Shown here piece after piece: positions 1-11,445 of a DNA stretch of 64,000 nt (positions within the stretch are counted from its first letter, which is position 1; each line of letters opens with the position of its first letter). The notes under the pieces are model-generated. The model made no database searches and was not told where the DNA came from. It was given only the letters and a program-made list of their open reading frames with translations. A program made the translations under genes and the position numbers. The stretch spans positions 1,549,833 through 1,613,832 of the forward strand of contig MQVO02000007.1 of the NCBI GenBank assembly GCA_001986395.2, in the 5' to 3' direction. The DNA is from Irpex lacteus. Its lineage: Eukaryota; Basidiomycota; Agaricomycetes; Polyporales; Irpicaceae.

Positions 1-41
1 ACCCAATCTGCAAAATCAAGCAAATAGCTATGCATGCATCA

Positions 42-514
42 ATGTCTGCTCGAGTAGGTTTTCTCACCATTTCCATTGATTGCAAAATGCTGTTCTGAAC
101 GACTGTGAAGCAACAGCAAGCGCGTGTTCAGGCGCTGCAAGCCGAGATAACCCAGCTTCGTGCTCGACTTGGGTAAATACGGAGATATTCAGAAGAATTC
201 AACCGTCTAGTGCTTACACAGGAGATCCGATAGAGAAAACGAGGATGCGGACCAGATTGTTGGGAGACACATCAAGTTACTGCATCACTACAATGAAGCA
301 AAGGACGCCGCGCAGGTCAGATTTCTAAGGTCCACGAGTTGTAGAAGCAAGTGTTGACTGTTTTCATAAACTTCGTCAGATCCTCATCGGTAGAGTGCGC
401 ATATATTTGGGTTACGCACCTTTTACCGTACTAACCTCCCTCCAGTTGGCTGCCCATCGCGGTATTACCATACGCGAACTTCACAGTGAATATGGCCTCA
501 CAGATCAGGATTAG
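42..514 (+). CDS. SWI5: Swi5 recombination mediator
   Basis: Small partner of Sfr1 (Mei5); the Swi5-Sfr1 complex stabilises Rad51/Dmc1 filaments and promotes strand exchange in the nucleus. I read five exons: 42-53, 111-172 (acceptor could also be at 116), 222-315, 380-394 and 446-514, giving 83 residues, the usual size of the family. The N-terminal half is a heptad-like coiled coil (QQQARVQALQAEITQLRARL). The C-terminal half carries the family signature HIKLLHHYNEAKDAAQ, then LIGRLAAHRG and ELHSEYGL. Exons of 12 and 15 nt are very small, but every junction is GT-AG and the phase is kept throughout, which supports the model. The gene is convergent with the dynactin gene and the stop codons are only about 150 bp apart. 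The identification rests on the C-terminal motif and the length. Confidence 0.9.
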
Positions 515-664
515 TACGAGAGTCCTCTGTATTCTGCAACAGGTTCAGTTTTAGATCGGAAGTAATGGATGGCATGATATGTGTGGGTATATGCTAGACA
601 ATGCATGAAGAAGAGTGATAATGTGGGCCATAGAAACCTTAGGATATTATGGTGAGAAGAAATA

Positions 665-3600
665 TCATAGAGAAACAACCTGCAGACTGTTGGTGCGTTC
701 AACCAGGCCTCTGAGTCGCTTGCTCAGGCGCTCTCCTTCCTGGCGCCTCTCCCACACCTGATACGCAGGCGTTTTCTTCTTCGACATCCATACCTTGCCC
801 TCGCCACCGTCGGCACGATTGGGACGAGCAGCCGACAAGTCAACGACCTTTGCGGAGGACGCATACTTGATGACTTCCCTGTACAGCAGTTTCGATTCTG
901 CAGCAAGGGTGCGCACTGATACTGGTGTGGGCGGACGATCACTGTCGGAATCGGAGTCCTCGCTATCAGAAGATCTGGAGGGTACCAGTAGTGGCGTGGG
1001 CTGCCGCAGAGAAGGTTCTGACAACGAAGGGAGAGCTTCCACCTCGCGCAAGAGATCTTGGCCCTTAAGGAACGAGTTCTCCTGGCGAAGGAAACGCACG
1101 GTGCCACGGAAGGCCTCAAGCTGAAAGCAAATGAGAGGATGTACGCGTTGCATAGAGAAATTGCACTGACCTGTTCCAAAAGATAAGACGTCTCCAGGTT
1201 GCCTTCCACCTGGACGGTCTCGTGTTCTGCTGGTTGAGGGCCCGATGGAGCTAGAAAACGGATATCTCCATTGAGCGACATGTGCTATCATGCAGCATAC
1301 ATGCTTACCTTGACGCTCAGCTGAACTCGCGACGACTTTGAGCTTCTTGTTCTCCTGCTCTAAGGCATCCAGATCGGACTGTAGCTGCTCCATAGCCTCC
1401 TCATAGGCACGCTCCTGCTTCCTCGCCTTCTGAATCTCGTTCTCCAGATCCTGTATCATCTCGCCTTGTTTCTTGATAGATTCCATTCGCCGTTCCATCA
1501 GCTCAATCTTGACACCGCTCTCTTGTATATGCTGGTCCTTGATCTTGAGGTTCCGTACAAGCGCTTGCATCTCTTCGTTGAGTTGTGAGAGTTTGCGTTC
1601 GGCTTCTACGTTCACGGCTGTAGCTGACTTGATCTCCGCAATGCGGAGAACCCAAGGGGCAGTGCCGGTGACTGAACGGATGTCCGCGTGTAAGTACAGT
1701 AACAGCGAAGGTATCAGACAAATACGCACTCTTGAATACGTTCTCATTCTCAGACGCAACTTGCAGGAAACGGCCGACCTCCTGACCAACCTTGACGAAG
1801 AATCCGGAAACGGCTTCCCATGAGGTAGCGCCATCCTTGTCCTGCTTGCCGACTGACAATGCCACGCATTGTTTGACGAATGTGAGGATTTTCGAAAGTT
1901 GGAAGGCTGACTTTGTCCCACGGACTTCACCAAGGTAAGGCATGACCTGCTGAGCGAGAGAGAAACCGAAGTTCACAAGCTCGGGTGCTTGATTGGTCAA
2001 TGCCTGCAACTGAGGAATAAGTGGCGCTCTAAGGGCCGAGGAGTCTTGGAGGAGGTCTTCGACTCTCTTGGTTAGCTTCCTGTGATAGGAGTTGGCTCAC
2101 TTGATCAACGAGCATGATATATGCCGTGCACTCACTTCGTCAACACTTTCACACTTCTGCATTGATCAAGGGATTTTTGCAGGGGCTCGAAGAAGTCTAC
2201 CTGGGAATCCAGCCCACCGGAGTCCTTCTCAATATCTAATTCTAGGTAAGTCCCAGAGTCAACTGCATATAGGTACGAGCATACCTTCGTCCTCAAGTAT
2301 TGCGGTAACTGCAGTCTTGATGAGTCCAATGCTAGCAGAAAACATTTCCAAGTCGTGGTCGATGGAGAGTGCGTGACCGAGCTCCCGTTCCCCGAGGTCG
2401 AAGTCGAATCCACTCAAGTAGGTCTCAGCAAGGTGGTCGAACTGAGATTGCATCCTATCGTTGGGTTAGTGGTTGTTCACAAACGAAGCTGGCCAACGAT
2501 AACGTACTTAGCTGCATCGCTTACACACTCATAAGCGCGGAACTCGTCTCGACGAAGCAGCTCTATGTGCATATCAATACGCTTCTCCATCGGAGCAACG
2601 TCAGCGTATATGCGACCCGCGTTCAGGAAGGACTCCACATCGCAGCGACGTAGGATGGCAGCGAATCTCTGGCATATGATAGACAAGCTGGACAATCGTC
2701 CTCTCATCTGGATAGAAGGGCTGAGTAATCTCCCAAGTATACTGATAGATTGTGGGTATATTTTACCTCGCAGATACCAACGAGGCCCTCTGAGACTGGG
2801 CCCGTAAGCGCTTCAGGTAAGTTATTCGCCTGTGCGACAAATGTGTTGATGATGTCGATCTTCGCCGCCATTCGTTGGAAGAAGAGGTAACAGCTAGTGG
2901 AATCCGTGTCGGTCTCAACATACAGTTGCGGCAAATAAGGCTGTAATAAGAGCATAAGTAAGAGATATATACTGTATCGTAAGGCTGGACACAGACCTGT
3001 ATGATGCTCAGAAGTTCTCTCGCCTCCTTTGCTTCGATACGTCGGAGTTCTAGATCAATATTGCGTGCTTGATTCTTAGTAGCGGTAGACTGCAGCTTCA
3101 AATTGAGAGACATCACAGCGGCGTTCTGGGACGCAGCGGTCAACGATTCGTGCTGGGCGTTCTGTGTTTCTGCTCTGAGGATATCGAGCTCCCTGAAATA
3201 CTGAATGAGAACAGTATATTTTCAGGTGGAGATAGTCATACCCTTGCAGCTGCATGACCAAATCGCGGAACTGGCCAATTGTACCTTCCAGATCCTGACA
3301 AGCATCCTGCAGAGCCTGTATCCTTTGCGCTTGTTCACGAATCTCGACATCTCTTGCGTCTGCAGTGCAGATTAGTATAAAGTGCATCGAACGATGACAT
3401 CGGGCACACCTAGGTCTTCCTGAAGGGCTTTCTCGGTCTCCAAATGGTTTTCTTCCATCTCGTCGCTCAGCTCTTTCAAAGCCTCTAGATCTTCTATCGT
3501 AATTCGCATTTCTTCAATTTTCTGGAAGAAGAATGAGGGGTTGATGGATACTTCTGTCGGCTACAACATACCTCGCCAAGTTCCAAATTACGTTCCGTGA

Positions 3601-5251
3601 GCTGAACGAGCATTTCTTCAGCACCTAGAGCGTCGTCCAGTTGCCCTTTCAGGTCTTCTATCTGTACCTCGGCATTCGAAAGTTTGATCAGAGCCGATTC
3701 GTAGTCAGCTGTAGACCCGTAAGTAGAGCACAGTACTTTGCTCTTGGAAAAACGTACACTGGACGTCACTCAAAGCAAACGCATCTTTCTCAAGCTCGGC
3801 AATACGCTTGCGCTGGTCCATATCTGTCTCCTGTGTTATGTCGCGTAACCTAGAAAAATACGACGTAAACAATCTGGCTAAAGACAACCATCGCTGGCAC
3901 CTTACTTGAGCAGAGCTTCCTTAAGTCTCTCGTTTTGCTTTTCCAGTTGAATATAAGCAAGTGAGTGCTTGGCTTTCGCTTCGGTCCCTTCTTCGTCGCC
4001 TGTACTCCATTAAGTGAGAATCGCGATAGCCAGTACGTTTGAGACATACCATGACCCTCTCGCAATACCTGCAACTCAACTTCCATCACGGCGAGCCTTT
4101 CCTTCATCTCCTCTAAATCGGCCTCTGCCAATTCAGCACGCTCTTCGGCCATTTCCTTGTCCAAGGTCACCATCTCCAGTTGCTCTTGCGAGTCAAGAAT
4201 TCGGCCATCTGCCAACTGTGCCAGTTGCTGCGCATCGGCGAGCTCGCGTTTGGTGGTGGTGAGCTCAGTTTGTAAAGACTGAAGCTTGGCCTGTAATTTG
4301 GGTCTGAGGGACACAAAGGACTCTGCTTCGTTTAACCGTGTCTCCAGCTCGCGTACATGCCGTGCATCATCTGCACGTTTGATTTCCAGCACTCGTACTT
4401 TTGCTCTCAGTTCCTGGAGCTCGGATTCGTCCTATACGTAAGAAATGTAAGATACATTCGCGTTCATAGGCATTCTACGTACAACAGGCGAAGGTTGTAT
4501 TGAGGAGTCCTCAGCAACTTCGGACGATTCTGCACTAGGCTGGGGCGGAGGTGTGACGGGTTGGCGCAGAGAGGACGGCTGTAGAGGCGGTGTGGCTAAT
4601 GAGACTGGTGCCACCTGCAGCGCCGGAATTGGGGCAGAGGCACGCGCATCTTGAAGGGCTCTCTGCCTAGAAACCGTGGGGCTTGTAGGAGCCTCAACCT
4701 GGCCAGAAGGACGACGTACCAGAGTCACATTGCGAGTCTGGGCTGGCGACTGCTTTACAGGTGACCCTAAGCGAGAACGGACTGCAGGAGACTGAGGAGT
4801 GTGACTACCAGTTTGAGATCTGGATGGACTAGCCGATCTGGAAGACGTGAGCGAGCGGGTCGAGTTCAAGCGAGAGACACCGGTGCTGAGCTGACGTTGG
4901 TGTCCTGCAATTGGTCTAGAGATAGGAGGCTTATAGAATCTTAATAACCTCAATAGCAAGATGCAGTCAACAAACGGGACTCACTGGTACTGCGGGTGCG
5001 GGTGCGGGGGCAGGCTCAGGTGCAGAATCCAGAACTTTGACCTGACTGGGTCGAACAAAAACTCCGTGAGGTAGTTTACACGTGAAGTACCTAACACCCA
5101 TGACCGTTCCATCATTCTTTCCTGTGGGCTCGTCCAACTCTATGCCAACCCATTTGCCACCGGCGAAGGAGGTTGAGCCACAGAAACGGACAGTTCCTCG
5201 GCCGACAGGAATTTCGACGATTGCACCAAGCGGAGGATCCGTAGGAGCCAT
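665..5251 (-). CDS. DCTN1: dynactin subunit p150Glued (CAP-Gly, coiled coil)
   Basis: Largest dynactin subunit; it links cytoplasmic dynein to microtubules and cargo, and in hyphae it drives nuclear migration and retrograde endosome transport. The first exon (5251-4985, start ATG preceded by no better candidate) encodes a CAP-Gly domain at about residues 8-73 with the tubulin/EB1-binding groove motif GKNDGTVMGVRYF. A Ser/Pro/basic linker follows (about 4500-4930, many SP/TP sites), typical of the microtubule-binding region. Long Glu/Lys/Gln-rich coiled coil runs from about 4400 down to 3000, then the central dynactin domain, then a second coiled coil (LSQLNEEMQALVRNLKIKD region, about 1600-1350) and a basic tail ending in a TGA at 665. 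More than a dozen short introns interrupt it. I estimate about 1,250 residues, the usual size. Exact middle exon borders were not all fixed. Confidence 0.9.
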
Positions 5252-5877
5252 TTTCTCCTAGACTCGGGTTGAATATATTGATGTCGATGTTAGCAATGGA
5301 GACAACATAGGAGGATTGGGTACAACACGGTTAGCACAGTCAATGAACGCGACAAAGGTCGCGACCAGCTGCTATCAGGACACCAAGGCGCCTAATACCG
5401 ACTGTAGTGATTGGATAACAAACTACTGTATGCCAGTAAGTAAAGTTATGATCCGATTATTCCCCGATTACATTCTGCATTACAGGTGGACAAGCGCCCA
5501 GATCCGATCCGGACTTGCTTCTGTCGTTGTTTCATCTACGTACCCTCCCACTCTCTGCCGTACGCCGGGCTACGCAGAATCGGTCCAAACTGGCTTCATC
5601 ACTTGTCTTTCTGAGTTGAGTCGATTCTCAAAGCATCGATATGATATGCTCATATACTCAGTACATGTTATGTCTTGTTATACAGCTCCCCGCATCTGCT
5701 TAGCCAGTGCAGTCTTGCAGGCAAGGGTTGTTGACCGCTCCGTATAATTTGGCAAGTCGCCGAGCGAGGAGATCTTAAAACTTGGCGAGATATGCAATAC
5801 GGTGATAGACTAAATGGTGCGTGTCTTGAATGTTTCTTGACACCATACACTAATACTACTTGTGGTCAGGGAACGCA
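5252..5877. promoter_or_regulatory. divergent intergenic, dynactin / KOG1
   Basis: Shared upstream region of two divergently transcribed genes. No convincing reading frame in it. A short 5' UTR intron before KOG1 is possible (donor-like GTGCGT after 5814, acceptor CAG near 5869) but does not join an ATG in frame to the coding exon. Confidence 0.5.
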
Positions 5878-8800
5878 ATGTGGAATGGCGGTGGCGTAAT
5901 GCAGAATGGTAGGGGCTCTGATAGGGACTCGTCAGAGACGGAACGTGGCTATCGATCTACTTCTCGGTCTGATCCCTCCTCGCAAACCAGACAGAGCAGA
6001 ATTCCAAACGGCCAGTCAGAGGCCGGATATGGGGGCTCTGTTGCAACGTTGCCTGAGGTTGCACAGAATATCCCGTATTGGTCGGCCAAGCGACATCTTA
6101 CGTGCGGTAACCCCACGCCCTTACCACCATGGGCACCCCAGATGACACCCTGGCGTGCGTCTCCATCGAAGTTGAAGACTCACAACGCTGCTCTGGTACT
6201 CTGTCTCAATATTGATGTTGACCCCCCGGATGTCGTCAAGACGAACCCCTGTGCAGTGATGGAATGCTGGGTTGATCCTCACTCTATGCCATCCTTCAAA
6301 GCTCTTGAGATCATTGGAACGAATCTGAGGCATCAGTTCGAAGGTCTCAGTCCCAAGATCATGTATAAGGCGTTCCTCGACCCGTCCGACAACGAATTAC
6401 GGGATGGCTGTATCAAAGCGCGTCAACAGGCCAAGGAGGATGCTGTTCTATTTTACTACAACGGTCATGGTGTACCGAAGCCCACACCGAGTGGGGAGCT
6501 TTGGTGCTTCAACAAGAACTATACGCAGTATATTCCCGTATCTTTGCAGGAACTGCAGCGGTGTTTGGGCACCCCTTGCGTATACATCTGGGATTGCTCT
6601 TCTGCAGGTCACCTTCTGAACAATTTTATCACTTTCGCCAAACGCCTAGACTCCGACGCTTTCGATAATACCGGCAGCTATCCAGATCCACCATTCGCTG
6701 ACGCTATCCAACTCGCCGCCTGTCTCGCTGATGAGCAGCTTCCCTCATGCCCAGAACTGCCAGCGGATATCTTCACTTCATGTTTGACCTCCCCAATCGA
6801 CATCGCCCTTCGTTACTTCATCATGAACAACCAACTGCCAAGTAATATCACTGCTGATATGGTCATGCAGCTTCCCGGTGATCTGAAGGATAGACGAACT
6901 CCTCTGGGGGAACTGAACTGGATTTTTACCGCTATCACCGACACCATTGCTTGGACAACCTTCAGTCGTGATGTCTTCACCCGCCTCTATCGTTCAGACC
7001 TCCTAGTGGCCTCTCTGTTCCGCAACTTCCTCCTCGCGGAGCGTATCATGAAGAACTACCATTGTACCCCTCACACGTATCCTCCGCTTCCGCCGACAAA
7101 TACTCACCAACTGTGGGCGTCATGGGATCTAGCCGTTGACGCATGTCTCAGGCAATTGCCAGACTTACTCAAGCACGTAGAACCTGTCGCAGGAGGCCCT
7201 CCAGGATCGCTCAGCGCTAACAGAAGGCGTACAGCTGCCTCCGTTCCTCCCCAGCCTACCGATCCAGGCGCCGAGAAATCCTACACCTACATTCCTAGCC
7301 GTTTCTTCGCTGACCAACTGACTGCCTTTGAAGTTTGGATTTCTCGAGGCGGCTCCGCCCTGACAAAGCGCGGTCCTCTGTCGTTGCCCATGAGTAGGGA
7401 TCAGTCTCCTGCTCCGGAGCCAGCGAACGGCTCAGCCCACGATGTAGTACAATCCGAAGGAGGTCTAACGCAGGGTACCGCACATCTTGTACCTCGAAAG
7501 CCGCCCGACCAACTGCCCATTGTTCTCCAAGTCCTTCTCTCCCAGCCTCATCGTCTCCGTGCTCTCATTCTTCTCTCACAATTCGTTGACCTTGGCCCTT
7601 GGGCCGTTCACCTTGCTCTACGAATTGGAATATTCCCATACATCTCACGTCTTCTTCAAGCAGCAGGCCAGGATTTGCGACCGGTTCTCATCTTCATATG
7701 GGCGAGAATCCTCGCCGTCGACCCGACTTGCCAAGCTGACCTCTTCAACAGCCAGGGCTACAGGTACTTTGCGAATGTTCTCGCCATTCCGGACGATCCC
7801 AGACAGGCATCTATCCCTAATAGCTCTGAGCACAAAGCCATGTGCGCATTCATCCTTTCTGCCATCGCTCGGGACTATCCACAAGGACAGCGTGCCTGCT
7901 GGAGCGAACATGTCTTCGACGCATGCTACGAACGCCTCGAGGAAGGTGACTTCCTCCTGCGGCAATGGTGTGCATTGTGCATTGCTCAGCTCTGGGATGG
8001 GTACGATGACCTCAGGGTCTGGGGTGTCGACAAGGGTACTCAGGACAAACTCATCGCACTGCTGAGCGATGATTCACCTGAGGTGAGAGGAGCTGCTCTT
8101 TACGCACTCGGCACCTTCCTGGGTGCATCTGGTTCAGCGGATCCGTTGAAGCTCGGAGGGGGTGGCTCTGGTACTATGCACCAACTTGAAGAGAGAATTC
8201 ACTTCCGAATGGAGGTGGCAGTCGTTACGGGTGCAGCATTGGAAATCAAGGAGGACGCCAGTCCTATGGTGAGGAAGGAATTGTTGGTCCTTATCAGTTG
8301 TCTTGTAAAAGAGTGGAGGGGCTACTTCATCGTCTGTGCGTGGATATACTGGGAAGAAGAGCGAAGGAGACAAATGCCTGCCTCCCAACAACATGACACT
8401 GAAGACATCGCCTCCCAAGCTGTCCATGAATGGCTCGGTGTATTCGACGATGAAACTTCTCGCGAGGAAAATCGTGTATGGCTCTCGTCTTTCTTCACCA
8501 TCTTCTGCGTTCTCCTGGAGCTGTCGTGTGATCCATATCAGGAGGTTGCCACCAACGCTCAGACAATCGTCGACTACATCGTCGCTTTGTTACTCGAATC
8601 GCCCTTTACTCGTCTTGAACACACTTCACTCGGCAGGCCCCCTCCCTCTGTTCACGAAGACCACTCTCGCAAGGATAGTAGGACAAGAGTTCCTTCAGGA
8701 GGCTCTCAAGCTTCAGTCCCCCAACCTCCATCGCCCATGGCTCGTCCTGGTCTCACTCGGAGTGATACCATGACCAGTACGATGTCTAGCACTATCTCAT

Positions 8801-10988
8801 CCGGTGTCTCTAGTACTATAAGACGTACATCGTCGTTTGCCAACGCACTTAGAAGTCTGGCAGGCGGCATCGCCTTCCCCACCGTCGAAGATGGACGTTC
8901 GTCGCCTAAACCTCCGTCAGATTCACTGCGACCGGAGATCCCTGGAGTCTCGCGACCTCCATCACCTAATTTGAACTATGCCCAGTACACCTCGCCTTAC
9001 TCGCGGCCATCTACACCTCCTAATATCGCTTTCCCTACTCATGATTCCCCTTCACTTCATGCCTCCCCACGGTCGTCAGTCGAGTCGGCTCGGCCTGTTG
9101 CTGACTACTTGGCATCAGATGTCATGGAAGCTCTCATGGAGGAAGACATGGAACGTTTGAGGGCTCGCCGAAAGACTGCGTCGCGTTCGCGAAACCATCA
9201 CCACGGGGGCATGGGTCCGATGTCGAGCCCGTCTGGGAGTACATTCTCCATAGACTCCTCGGCGAGTAGCGTCATCCTGGGATTAGGAACGGGTGTTGGT
9301 ATTCGTGATGTTCTTCCGCTGAAGAGCAGGTTTTACGATTGGTGTTGCGAGTACTTCAAGGAACCTCAAATGAGGGTGAGTGCATTAATTTTCACCTTGA
9401 CGTGTTGCGCAAGAATTGATAAAATTGCTCTGGTGATCTAGCAACCCGAACCGGACGAACCAGGAAGTGTTGAATACAACTACCAAGTTTGGAGACAGCA
9501 GCGCAATGAGCAAGTCATCAGTGAAACACGGGCACAGGCGGATGTCGCAGGTAAAAGCGACCGCACTCATCATGGACATAATATTAATGCCTCTTTGTTC
9601 GTGATAGACTACTGTCGATGGGATCGCCCAGTCGCCACTTTGCAATTCTCAGCTTTCCCTGCACAAATGGCTTTCCATTCGTTTGACTCTCATCTCGCGA
9701 TTACAAACGAAAGTGACTCTATCAGGTTCGTTCATACAATTACCTAGTTGTTCGATACGGATCTAATCCCAAAGTAACAGCGTCTATGACTGGTTGCATC
9801 GTAAACGGTTATGCCAATTCTTCAACGGTAATCCTCGTGGAACGAGTATCACCTCGTTACACTTCATTAATCAGGATGTGGGAGGGCTAATTCTCACTGG
9901 TGCTGGTATGTGATCAACACATTTTTTCGAAGAGTACCCGCTGAAATTATCTCGCATCAGCCGACGGTATTGTCCGTTTGTACAGAAACTATGACCCAGA
10001 TGTCAGCAGCAGTTCTGTACAGATGGTCAGTTCGTTCCGTGGCCTCAACGAGCTGCAACGCATGAAGCGAGGAACTGGTTTGATCACGGATTGGAAACAA
10101 GGCAGCGGTCACCTGCTGGTGGGCGGAGATTCACGAATTATTCGAGTGTGGGATGCACACACCGAGATTTCCATCATGGTCGGTAATGAGCTTCATATGC
10201 TTATGAGAGATATTAACCAAGTGGTATTGTAGGACATAGAAACAAATGCAGACAGTCCTATTACTGCAATGGCTTCGGAAGACAGCGGTTCCAAGATAAC
10301 ATTGGCCAGCTTCGCGGACGGAAATGTGAAGGTCTTTGATCGGCGCTTGGAAGAAGAGGATGCCATCGTGCGATCCTACTCAGCGCACTCTGCCTGGGTG
10401 CAGAATGTGAAACTCCATCCTTCGCTATCGGGACAATTCTTGACTGCGAGGTCTGGCCCTTCCAATTCTATCGTTTGCACGCCATAATACTGACACAAAT
10501 ACCGTTTTAGCCTTGATGGGGATGTGAAACTGTTCGATATCCGTGGCTCGGATAACGCCGTACACACTTGGGATCTATATCCTCAAGGCCTCTCTGCATT
10601 CGACGTGCACGCCTTGACCGGTGTATTTGTCGCGTGAGTGTCTGTGCAAAATATATTGATTACATCTCGCGCTCACCCGTAATAACCAGGACGTCGGCTG
10701 TGACGGTCGCCAATTGGAGGACACAACGCACGGCGGTTCATTCTTTGGCGCGGTCTGGAGCGCTTTCGACCCTTTCGACGATGCTTACGGTCCCACCACC
10801 TAGGGATCCCATCTCCCCTTTCATTCCGCGTACGAGTTCGTTGGCTTTCCACCCTCGAGAAATGGTCTATGCTGTTGGTTCTTTAGATGGTTCAGGTAAG
10901 CTGCTCACGCGCCTATCTCAAATGCATTCATGCTAAAATCCTATCTTTACCTATAGTTCGTGTGATGGGCTGCAAACTTCCATCGTAA
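5878..10988 (+). CDS. KOG1: KOG1/raptor, TORC1 scaffold subunit
   Basis: Substrate-recruiting subunit of TOR complex 1, acting at the vacuole/endomembranes in nutrient signalling. Exon 1 (5878-9375) alone codes about 1,166 residues; further exons (from 9442) bring it to about 1,550-1,600, normal for Kog1/Mip1. Order: raptor N-terminal caspase-like domain with FYYNGHGVPKP (His position) and YIWDCSSAGHL (Cys position); armadillo/HEAT repeats (LRALILLSQFVDLGPWAVHL, LLSDDSPEVRGAALYALG); a Ser/Pro-rich linker, about residues 915-1140; and a C-terminal seven-blade WD40 region (ITDWKQGSGHLLVGGDSRII, VFDRRLEEEDAIVRSYSAH, PRTSSLAFHPREMVYAVGS), ending VRVMGCKLPS. I start at ATG 5878; the open frame reaches 5860 only through a TTG. 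All splice junctions checked keep phase. No frame damage. Confidence 0.97.
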
Positions 10989-11445
10989 CCGCTGGGTGTT
11001 GGTATCTTGTTGTTTTGTTGCTTTCGATTGCATCTTGTCCGTAACCCCAAGAATGACGCTCTACCTTTGCAGTACCTAATTGTAATCTCATTTACTGCGT
11101 GCTTCAGTGTAGTATTACCTCTTCAGTTAATTCAACTTTCCTCTATACAACTCAAGAGATACCAAGAATATGGGGGATATTATTAGCAGCGAATGAGGAG
11201 CGCCGAGGTTGATCAGGTTCACAGCAATTGAACAAACACGGGTTGGAGGGTGTGACCATCAAATTCGTGGTGCCTGAAATAGCGCGCGCTGTCTGCCAGG
11301 CTATGGCCAGGCGGAGGCGTTGACAAGACCCTGCAATTACTTCCGGTTTAAACTACCATTCCTCTCCTTAGTTTCCCTTGCTTTTCCTTCCTTGTTTCCT
11401 CTCTTCAACCTTGTCATTTTCTAGCTTGTTTCCAACTAACTCGCG
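10989..11445. promoter_or_regulatory. KOG1 3' end and CorA-like promoter
   Basis: No gene. The last 100 bases hold a strong C/T tract on the + strand (about 11350-11425) just before the CorA-like ATG, a common feature around transcription starts of well-expressed fungal genes. Confidence 0.5.

Noticed and set aside
5860..5877. Upstream extension of KOG1 by six residues
   Set aside because: The frame opens at a TTG, not an ATG; the first ATG in frame is 5878.
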